In this document: piece after piece, positions 57,858 to 64,000 of the stretch
Layout of the letters: each line of letters begins with the position of its first letter
How positions within the stretch are numbered: position 1 is the first letter of the stretch
Origin: Chitinophaga cymbidii
GTDB taxonomy: Bacteria; Bacteroidota; Bacteroidia; Chitinophagales; Chitinophagaceae
Length of the DNA: 64,000 nucleotides
Assembly (NCBI RefSeq): GCF_007992715.1
Contig: NZ_BKAU01000001.1
Location: 2,294,001-2,358,000 of the forward strand
Reading direction: 5' to 3'
The notes under the pieces: generated by a model
Database searches by the model: none
What the model saw: the letters and a program-made list of their open reading frames with translations, nothing else
What the model was told of the DNA's origin: nothing
Translations under genes and position numbers: made by a program

Positions 57858-59756
57858 TTGTCTTCAGCACTTTCCATATTAAAACAATTCTGGGGCTACG
57901 ACCAGTTCAGGCCCCTGCAGGAGGATATCGTGCGTTCCGTGGCGGAGGGCCGCGATACGCTGGCGTTGCTGCCCACCGGCGGCGGCAAGTCCATCTGCTT
58001 CCAGGTGCCCGCCATGATGAACGACGGGCTTTGCCTGGTGGTCACGCCGCTGATCGCGCTGATGAAAGACCAGGTGGAGAACCTGAACAGGCGCGGCATT
58101 CCGGCTTTTGCGATTTACGCGGGCATGCAAACGAGGGATGTGGACAAAGTGCTGGCGCTGGCGCGCGAAGGGGAAATTAAATTTCTCTACGTATCGCCGG
58201 AAAGATTGCAGAGCAAGCGGTTCCTTTGGTATTGCGAGGTGCTGCCGGTAAAACTGATAGCGGTGGACGAGGCGCATTGTATTTCGCAGTGGGGCTACGA
58301 TTTTCGGCCGGCTTATCTGCAGATCGCCTCCATCCGCGAGCATTTTCCCGATGCGCCTGTCCTCGCACTAACGGCAACGGCTACTTCGAAAGTCAGGGAA
58401 GATATCTGCACACGCCTGCAGTTGAAAGAGCCGGCGGTGTTCGTGAAAAGCTTTGCCCGCCCCAATCTTTCTTACAGCGTGATGGAGCTGGACGGCAAGC
58501 TGGCGAAGATCAGGCAGATACTGGACCGGCTGCCGGGCAGCGCGGTGATATACTGCCGCAACAGGCGGCAGACAAAAGATATTGCGGAGCTGCTGGTATC
58601 GCAGGGCATCTCCGCGGGCTATTACCATGCCGGCCTCCCCGCGGCGGAGCGCACCGCACGGCAGGAAGCCTGGATCAAAAACGAAGTCCGCGTGATGGTC
58701 TGCACCAACGCTTTCGGCATGGGCATCGACAAACCGGATGTGCGGCTGGTGCTGCATGCGGACGTGCCCGACAGCATCGAGGCGTATTACCAGGAAGCGG
58801 GCCGCGCGGGACGGGACGAGGAAAAGGCGTATGCCGTATTGCTCTTTCATGAACGCGACCTCCGGGAAATGAAAGAGCGCATCCCGCTGCAATTCCCGTC
58901 CCTGGAAGAGATACGCGAAGTATACCAGGCCGTGGTGAACTATCTGCAGGTGCCCATCGGCAGTATAGAAGGCGTGTATTATGATTTTGACATCAACGAT
59001 TTTGTAAAACGTTTCTCCATCAATATCACCCTTGCTTTCAGCGTGCTGCGCATTTTGGAGCAGGAGGGCTTCCTGCAGCTGAGCGAAAGCGTGTTCATGC
59101 CCTCGCGGGCGGAGTTTGTGCGGGACCGCGACGGGCTGTATGATTATGAGCAGGTCAACCCGGACATGGAGCCGCTGATCAAAACGCTGCTCCGCACGTA
59201 TGAAGGGATCTTCGACAATTCCGTACCCATTTTTGAAAAGCAGCTGGCCAGGCTGATGCGCATCGGTGAGCAGGACGTGATACACGATCTGAAACTGCTG
59301 CACCGGCAGGCCGTTATCAGCTACCAGCCCCGGAAAGACCAGCCGCAGCTATCCTTTCTGCAGGAGCGGGTGTCTGCTTCCTATCTGCGGATAGACATGG
59401 CTTTGCTGCAGCAACGGCAGAAAGCGATGGAAGAACGCGTCGCCGCTATAGAAGCGTATGTACGTAACAGTGATACCTGCCGCACACAGCAGCTGGTGGC
59501 TTATTTTGGTGAGCGCGATACGGCGCCTTGCGGTGTTTGCGACGTGTGTGTGAAGAAACAGAAAGGTGATCTGCAGCTGAAGGAGTTCGGGGAATTAACA
59601 AAAGCAATCCTCGGCGCCCTGCAGGAAACATGCTCGCTGGAAACCCTGATGCAGCGCGTGAATGCAGAGGAAGGCAGGATTCTGGAAACCCTGCAGTTCC
59701 TCGTGGCAGAAGGTTGCGTGTTGCGGGATAAAGATGGATTGCTGCGGGCTGTTTAA
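57858..59756 (+). CDS. recQ: ATP-dependent DNA helicase RecQ
   Basis: 632 residues from a TTG start at 57858, the only start that keeps the standard N-terminus (ILKQFWGYDQFRPLQEDIV). Helicase motifs: I LPTGGGKSICFQ, II AVDEAHCISQWG, III ALTATAT, V TNAFGMGIDKPDV and VI YYQEAGRAGRD. The RQC region has the zinc cysteines CRTQQLV...CGVCDVC near residues 540-575. No clear HRDC domain follows, so this is the short RecQ type. It starts 22 bases after copA; its stop overlaps the convergent oxidoreductase gene by four bases. Confidence 0.93.
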   Translation: MSSALSILKQFWGYDQFRPLQEDIVRSVAEGRDTLALLPTGGGKSICFQVPAMMNDGLCLVVTPLIALMKDQVENLNRRGIPAFAIYAGMQTRDVDKVLALAREGEIKFLYVSPERLQSKRFLWYCEVLPVKLIAVDEAHCISQWGYDFRPAYLQIASIREHFPDAPVLALTATATSKVREDICTRLQLKEPAVFVKSFARPNLSYSVMELDGKLAKIRQILDRLPGSAVIYCRNRRQTKDIAELLVSQGISAGYYHAGLPAAERTARQEAWIKNEVRVMVCTNAFGMGIDKPDVRLVLHADVPDSIEAYYQEAGRAGRDEEKAYAVLLFHERDLREMKERIPLQFPSLEEIREVYQAVVNYLQVPIGSIEGVYYDFDINDFVKRFSINITLAFSVLRILEQEGFLQLSESVFMPSRAEFVRDRDGLYDYEQVNPDMEPLIKTLLRTYEGIFDNSVPIFEKQLARLMRIGEQDVIHDLKLLHRQAVISYQPRKDQPQLSFLQERVSASYLRIDMALLQQRQKAMEERVAAIEAYVRNSDTCRTQQLVAYFGERDTAPCGVCDVCVKKQKGDLQLKEFGELTKAILGALQETCSLETLMQRVNAEEGRILETLQFLVAEGCVLRDKDGLLRAV

Positions 59757-60799
59757 AGCGTTACGATCCTTCCTTCCTCACTGCTTTGAAAAGCCGCTTC
59801 TATCACCCTCACCACGTTCAATCCTTCTTCCGCGGTAACCGGGTTTGGTTTTCCTTTCCGCAGCGCTTCGTATATGCCCTGGTAATAATCGAGGTAATTG
59901 CCATTGCCGCCCGGCAGGTATTCTTTCACGGTTTTGCCGTCTTTCTCCGTATGGAGCAATCCCCATTCATCCGGTGCTTCCGCGCCCCAGTCCGGCGTAT
60001 CCGGCAGCACGCCTTTCATCAGCAATGCTTCCTGGATGTCTGATTTCGATTTGATGAACGAGCCCTTGCGGCCGTGGAGTACATAAGCAGGCAGCGCTTC
60101 GCGCACCAGGTAGCTGGATTTAAGGCGTGCGCGCAGCTGATCGTAATACAGCAGCAATTCAAAATAATCATCCACCAGGGAGTCTTTCCGGATGATGCGG
60201 ATATCGCCGAAAACAGATTTGGGCATGCCAAAGATGGTCAGCGCCTGGTCGATGAGGTGGGAGCCGAGGTCGTATAACGCGCCGGTGCCTTTTTCCGCTA
60301 CTTCCTTGTGCTTTTTATAGCTCAGCTCTTCCTTGAAGCGGTCGTAATGAAATTCCACTTCCAGCACATCGCCGAGCAGGCCATCTTCCACCACTTTCCG
60401 AACGATCTTGTAATCGCTGTCGTAGCGGCGGTTCTGGTACACGCTTAATAATAGTTTCTTTGAAGCGGCGAGCTGCACCAGTTCTTCGCCCTGCGCTACG
60501 GTAACGGTGAAAGGCTTCTCCACGATCACGTTCTTGCCGGCCAGCAGTGCGGCTTTGGCATATTCGTAGTGTGTGTAGTTCGGTGTATTCACCACGATCA
60601 GTTCGAGGGAGGCATCCTGCCACAAAGCATTTACATCGCTGTAGCTCTTTACGTACGGGTAGCGTTGCTGTGTGAGATGCTTGCTGCGTTCTACCACGGC
60701 GGTCAGTTCAAATTCCGGGTGCACGTGAATGAAGGGGGCGTGAAATGCGTAGCCGCTGTGGCCGTAGGAGCAAAGCCCTGTTTTGATCGGTGATGACAT
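59753..60799 (-). CDS. Gfo/Idh/MocA-family oxidoreductase
   Basis: 348 residues: N-terminal Rossmann domain with GLCSYGHSGYAFHAP (about 7-21; the usual G-x-G-x-x-G is altered to G-x-C-x-Y-G) and the EKPFTVT motif (about 95) with the catalytic Lys, then the C-terminal alpha/beta domain with YDLGSHLIDQALTIFG. Likely an NAD(P)-dependent sugar or polyol dehydrogenase with unknown substrate. There is no signal peptide. The altered dinucleotide loop is worth noting but occurs in some subgroups. Confidence 0.88.
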   Translation of the reverse strand: MSSPIKTGLCSYGHSGYAFHAPFIHVHPEFELTAVVERSKHLTQQRYPYVKSYSDVNALWQDASLELIVVNTPNYTHYEYAKAALLAGKNVIVEKPFTVTVAQGEELVQLAASKKLLLSVYQNRRYDSDYKIVRKVVEDGLLGDVLEVEFHYDRFKEELSYKKHKEVAEKGTGALYDLGSHLIDQALTIFGMPKSVFGDIRIIRKDSLVDDYFELLLYYDQLRARLKSSYLVREALPAYVLHGRKGSFIKSKSDIQEALLMKGVLPDTPDWGAEAPDEWGLLHTEKDGKTVKEYLPGGNGNYLDYYQGIYEALRKGKPNPVTAEEGLNVVRVIEAAFQSSEEGRIVTL

Positions 60800-60903
60800 T
60801 ATTCGTTGTTTTTCGTTTTACATTAAACCCGCATTGCGGCAGCGCGGCCGGCTGGTGTGCGCTTGCGCCGTCCATTGTTTGGCCAGCGCATGTATTACAG
60901 CGT

Positions 60904-62445
60904 TTATCTTCTGCTTCTACCACCCAGCCCCAGCACACCTAAAAGCGCGCGTACACCGGCGCTGGCCAATGTTCGGGCCGCCTGCCTGCCGGCGGAGCTG
61001 CCCAGGAATTTGTCCAGCATGCCTTTTTCTTCTTTCTGGCGTCCTTTCCTGGCGGGAGCGGCCGCTTCTTCCTTCTCTGCTTTTTCCGCTGCTTCTTCCA
61101 GCTTGGCGGTGAGTATTTCGTAAGCGCTTTCGTTGTCGATCTCCTGGTTATATTTTCTGATCAGCCGGGAGTTGCTTACCAGCTGGTCGATCTCCTGCTC
61201 TGTGAGCACGTCCATGCGGGAACGGGGAGAAGTGAGCATGGTAGCGGCAAGCGGCGTGGGTGTGCCTTTTTCGTTGAGGCAGGTCACCAGCGCTTCTCCG
61301 ATCCCGATCTGGGTGAGCAGTTCGTCTGTTTTGTAGTAGTCGGAGAGCGGGTAGTTTTCCGCGGTCTGCTTGATGGCCTTGCGGTCGTTGGCCGTGAATG
61401 CGCGCAGGGCGTGCTGCACTTTCAGGCCGAGCTGTCCGAGTACGGATGGCGGCACGTCCATCGGGTTTTGCGTGCAAAAGAAGATGCCCACGCCTTTTGA
61501 GCGGATGAGCTTGATGATGGTTTCGATCTGCTGCAGCAGCGCTTCGCTGGCTTCCTGGAAGATGAGGTGCGCCTCGTCTATGAACATTACGAGCTTGGGC
61601 TTGTCCAGATCCCCTTCTTCCGGCATGGTGGCATAGAGTTCCGCCAGCAGGCTGAGCATGAAGGTGGAGAACAGTTTGGGCCGGTCCTGTATGTCCGTTA
61701 CGCGCACGATGGATATCTTGCCGCGGCCGTCGTCGCCGATGTGCATGAGGTCGTCCACTTCAAAGGATTTCTCGCCGAAGAACAGGGCGGCGCCCTGCTG
61801 TTCCAGCTCTATCACTTTCCGCAGGATGGTGCCGGTGGAGGTAGTGGATATTTTGCCGTAATCCTTTTCCAGTTCTTTCTTGCCTTCATCGCTGACGAAC
61901 TGCAGCACTTTCTTGAAATCCTTCAGGTCCAGCAGGGGCAGCTTGTTATCGTCGCAATACTTGAAGATCATAGCTACAAGGCCGGCCTGCGTGTCGTTCA
62001 GTCCCAGTATTTTCGACAGCAGCACGGGGCCGAACTCGCTGACGGTCGCGCGGAGGCGTACGCCTTTTTCCTGGCTGAGGGTCAGCAGTTCTACGGGGTA
62101 GGGCGTGGGACTGTAGGTCCCGCCGATCTTCGCGTACCGCTCTTCAATTTTGGCGTTGGAAGCCCCCGCGGCGGCGATCCCGCTAAGGTCGCCCTTGATG
62201 TCCATCAGCATAACGGGCACGCTGGCGTCGCTGAGCCCCTCGGCGATGATCTGCAGGGTCTTGGTCTTTCCCGTGCCCGTGGCCCCCGCGATGAGGCCGT
62301 GGCGGTTGAGGGTCTTCAAAGGCAGCAGCACATCGGCGCCGGTCACTACTTCACCGTTGAGCATGGCGCAGCCCAGCTTGAAGTGCTCGCCCTTGAACGT
62401 ATAGCCGTTCCTGATATATTCCAAAAAAGCTTCCTGGTTAGCCAT
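60904..62445 (-). CDS. HerA-like ATPase (DUF853 family)
   Basis: 513 residues. Walker A GATGTGKTKTLQ (about 53-64) and Walker B KLVMFIDEAHLIF (about 285) of the HerA/FtsK superfamily. The segments GLIAGATGTGKT, DIKGDLSGIA and FFCTQNPMDVPPSVLGQLG are typical of the bacterial helicase HerA-like family formerly called DUF853. A lysine- and glutamate-rich linker (about 440-475) precedes a glycine-rich tail. The archaeal HerA works with NurA in end resection, but no nurA-like gene is adjacent and the function of this bacterial branch is unclear. Confidence 0.88.
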   Translation of the reverse strand: MANQEAFLEYIRNGYTFKGEHFKLGCAMLNGEVVTGADVLLPLKTLNRHGLIAGATGTGKTKTLQIIAEGLSDASVPVMLMDIKGDLSGIAAAGASNAKIEERYAKIGGTYSPTPYPVELLTLSQEKGVRLRATVSEFGPVLLSKILGLNDTQAGLVAMIFKYCDDNKLPLLDLKDFKKVLQFVSDEGKKELEKDYGKISTTSTGTILRKVIELEQQGAALFFGEKSFEVDDLMHIGDDGRGKISIVRVTDIQDRPKLFSTFMLSLLAELYATMPEEGDLDKPKLVMFIDEAHLIFQEASEALLQQIETIIKLIRSKGVGIFFCTQNPMDVPPSVLGQLGLKVQHALRAFTANDRKAIKQTAENYPLSDYYKTDELLTQIGIGEALVTCLNEKGTPTPLAATMLTSPRSRMDVLTEQEIDQLVSNSRLIRKYNQEIDNESAYEILTAKLEEAAEKAEKEEAAAPARKGRQKEEKGMLDKFLGSSAGRQAARTLASAGVRALLGVLGLGGRSRR

Positions 62446-62498
62446 GATGATCGATTTTCATTTTCAAGATAGGGAAAAGGATGATTTTTTCAGAGCGG

Positions 62499-62942
62499 CT
62501 ATTCTTCCTTCAGCAACGCTTTGGCTTCATTCACACTCCGCTCCATCAACGCCTTCACTTCGGTCATCTTCTTTTTTTCTTCTTCGAGATAAGTCTTCTT
62601 TTCGGCCATCGTTTTGCCTTCCATTTTGAAGTCGAAGCTGTGCATCCAGTCGTTCATCGCATTATTGGCGCTGTCCAGCAGCGATGCGGCAGCTTTGTAG
62701 GAGGAGGCGTCAGCTTTTTTGCTGTCCAGGCTGTCCGCCACTTCCTTTGAGCGGGTGGTGAGGCGGCGGATGGCCATGGTGTGGGCCATGCCTTCGTCGT
62801 GGAGGTCCATTACTTCGGCCTTCAGGCTGTCAACCATCAGGGAATCGCTGTCAGCCGTTGTTTGTGTGCTGGTGTTGCCCTGGCAGGCGGCCAGTGCGAA
62901 GATCGCTGCCATTGGCAGGATGCGGGTCATGAACGTATACAT
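62499..62942 (-). CDS. Small lipoprotein with helical mature domain
   Basis: 147 residues from the ATG at 62942 (ATG at 62930 also possible). The lipobox FALAAC ends the signal sequence, with the Cys followed by QGNTSTQ. The rest is lysine- and glutamate-rich and helical (for example LTTRSKEVADSLDSKKADA), probably a coiled coil in the periplasm. No family with known function is recognised. It starts 12 bases after the upstream metallo-hydrolase stop and is probably co-transcribed. Confidence 0.7.
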   Translation of the reverse strand: MYTFMTRILPMAAIFALAACQGNTSTQTTADSDSLMVDSLKAEVMDLHDEGMAHTMAIRRLTTRSKEVADSLDSKKADASSYKAAASLLDSANNAMNDWMHSFDFKMEGKTMAEKKTYLEEEKKKMTEVKALMERSVNEAKALLKEE

Positions 62943-62953
62943 AAGGTCAGAAT

Positions 62954-63793
62954 TTACAATGAGCTTAACGGGAATGATTCTTTGAGCCGGATACCTTTTT
63001 CCGTGGAGTGCAAGATACCACATTCAATAGAAGGATCGTGCTCGAAATACAGCACATATTGCCGCTCGTTGGCTTCCATGAGAAAGCGTTTTTTCTCTTC
63101 CAGCGTGGTGAGCGGGAACATGTCGTATGCCATTACGTAGGGCAGCGGGATGTGCGCCGCGGAGGGCAGCAGGTCGGCCATGTAGATGATGGTCTGCCCG
63201 TTGTAGCGGATCTCCGGCAGCATCATCGCGTCCGTATGCCCGTAGGCGAAGCGTACGCGCATATGGTCTGAAAAGGAGATGCCGTCGTGCTGCGCTATGA
63301 ATTTCAGCTGCCCGCTTTGCTCGATGGGCAGGATATTTTCTTTGAGGAAGGAGGCTTTCTCGCGGTCGTTGGGGCTTACGGCCCATTTCCAGTGCGCTTC
63401 GTTGCTCCAGTAGGTAGCGTTTTTGAACGCGGGCGCCAGTTTGCCGTCTTGTCTTTCTATGCTGCCGCCGCAATGATCGAAATGAAGGTGGGTGAGGAAC
63501 ACATCGGTGATGTCGTTACGATGGTAGCCGGCGGCCTGCAGCGATTTGTCCAGCGTATCATCGCCATGCAAATAATAATGGCCGAAGAATTTATCGTCCT
63601 GTTTATTGCCGATGCCGTTATCGATGAGGATGAGGCGGTTGCCGTCTTCCACCAGCAGGCAGCGCATGGCCCAGGTGCACATATTGTTCTCGTCCGGGGG
63701 ATTGAGCTTTTGCCAGAGGGTTTTGGGCACCACGCCGAACATGGCGCCGCCATCCAGCTTGAATAACCCGGTATTAATTGTGTGTAGTTGCAT
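62954..63793 (-). CDS. MBL-fold metallo-hydrolase (quorum-quenching-like branch)
   Basis: 279 residues with no signal peptide. The zinc motif is THLHFDHCGG (about residue 114), with later ligands in YGHTDAMMLPE (His, about 215) and MADLLPSAAHIPL (Asp, about 235). The N-terminal INTGLFKLDGGAMFGVVP and the FDHCGG variant match the branch containing N-acyl homoserine lactonases and related hydrolases. Substrate unknown. It overlaps the upstream transporter gene end by 20 bases. Confidence 0.85.
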   Translation of the reverse strand: MQLHTINTGLFKLDGGAMFGVVPKTLWQKLNPPDENNMCTWAMRCLLVEDGNRLILIDNGIGNKQDDKFFGHYYLHGDDTLDKSLQAAGYHRNDITDVFLTHLHFDHCGGSIERQDGKLAPAFKNATYWSNEAHWKWAVSPNDREKASFLKENILPIEQSGQLKFIAQHDGISFSDHMRVRFAYGHTDAMMLPEIRYNGQTIIYMADLLPSAAHIPLPYVMAYDMFPLTTLEEKKRFLMEANERQYVLYFEHDPSIECGILHSTEKGIRLKESFPLSSL

Positions 63794-64000
63794 ACGCTAA
63801 TCTACGTTGTTTATACAAAGCAGAAAACAGCCAGATCAAACCGACAGAGAAAAAGAGGATGAGCACGAGCACGGAATTGCGCATGCCGAACTCCTGGTCT
63901 ATCCACCCGAAAGAGAAGAGGCCGAGTACGATGGCCAGCTTTTCGGTGACATCATAATAGCTGAAGAAGGACGTAGTGTCGCGGGTTTCGGGGATGAGCT
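63774..64000 (-). CDS. MFS transporter, UMF1 (Atg22-like) family, C-terminal end only
   Basis: The reading frame enters from the right edge and ends with a TAA at 63774-63776 after about 75 residues. It begins with LIPETRDTTSFFSYYDV, a motif I associate with the end of UMF1-type major facilitator proteins, then shows two hydrophobic segments and a basic tail (LYKQRRLAY). The N-terminal part and start lie beyond the window. Its last 20 bases overlap the start of the metallo-hydrolase gene, so the two are translationally coupled. Confidence 0.75.
   Translation of the reverse strand, partial: LIPETRDTTSFFSYYDVTEKLAIVLGLFSFGWIDQEFGMRNSVLVLILFFSVGLIWLFSALYKQRRLAYATTHN

Overview
The window looks like chromosome from a member of the Bacteroidota, most likely Chitinophagaceae (Chitinophaga-like). 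The reasons are TonB-dependent receptors with carboxypeptidase-like N-terminal domains, Bacteroidota-specific small families (DUF3098, DUF3108), an atpBEFHA cluster, few Shine-Dalgarno sequences, and repeated promoter elements of the form TAnnTTTG, the known -7 box of this phylum. There is no sign of prophage, insertion sequences, CRISPR, rRNA or tRNA. Gene density is high and no gene-free gap exceeds about 260 bases.

Layout. 1-3.0 kb: cell elongation (PBP2 missing its N-terminus, RodA). 3.0-5.5 kb: a metallo-hydrolase and an ECF sigma factor operon with two likely envelope partners. 5.6-8.5 kb: transketolase C-terminal half, galE, rfbA. 8.7-20.5 kb: a phosphate island with a Pit transporter and its PhoU-like partner, a PlcP/LpxH-type phosphoesterase, a beta-helix lipoprotein, a large TonB receptor, an OprO/P-like porin and a PhoB/PhoR pair. 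20.7-24.8 kb: an unrecognised secreted protein with a possible clan CD cysteine-peptidase-like C-terminus, and an ABC exporter. 25.0-29.3 kb: F-type ATP synthase genes atpB, E, F, H, A; the gamma subunit gene does not follow. 29.5-33.7 kb: TonB receptor, TPR-like protein, small winged-helix regulator, LCM-type methyltransferase. 33.7-44.6 kb: housekeeping genes (pdxA, rsmA, greA, HIT, ruvC, ruvB), two OmpR-type regulators without adjacent kinases, a flippase-like membrane protein, an M28 peptidase and a secreted EEP hydrolase. 44.7-45.4 kb: a HicB/HicA-like toxin-antitoxin pair. 45.5-64 kb: tricorn-type protease, leuS, ftsX-DUF3098-uppP, alanine dehydrogenase, tsaE, copper P-type ATPase, recQ, Gfo/Idh oxidoreductase, HerA-like ATPase, a small lipoprotein, a metallo-hydrolase and the end of an MFS transporter.

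The most interesting signal is regulatory. Three promoters in the phosphate island (phosphoesterase, beta-helix/TonB receptor, phoB) each carry an array of TTAA-type repeats at an exact 11-base period. The array begins 48 or 49 bases upstream of the -7 box. This has the geometry of a Pho box and predicts a local PhoB regulon joining phosphate uptake, outer-membrane import and membrane phospholipid turnover, with phoB controlling itself. No database search or computation was run; family names come from motif recognition.
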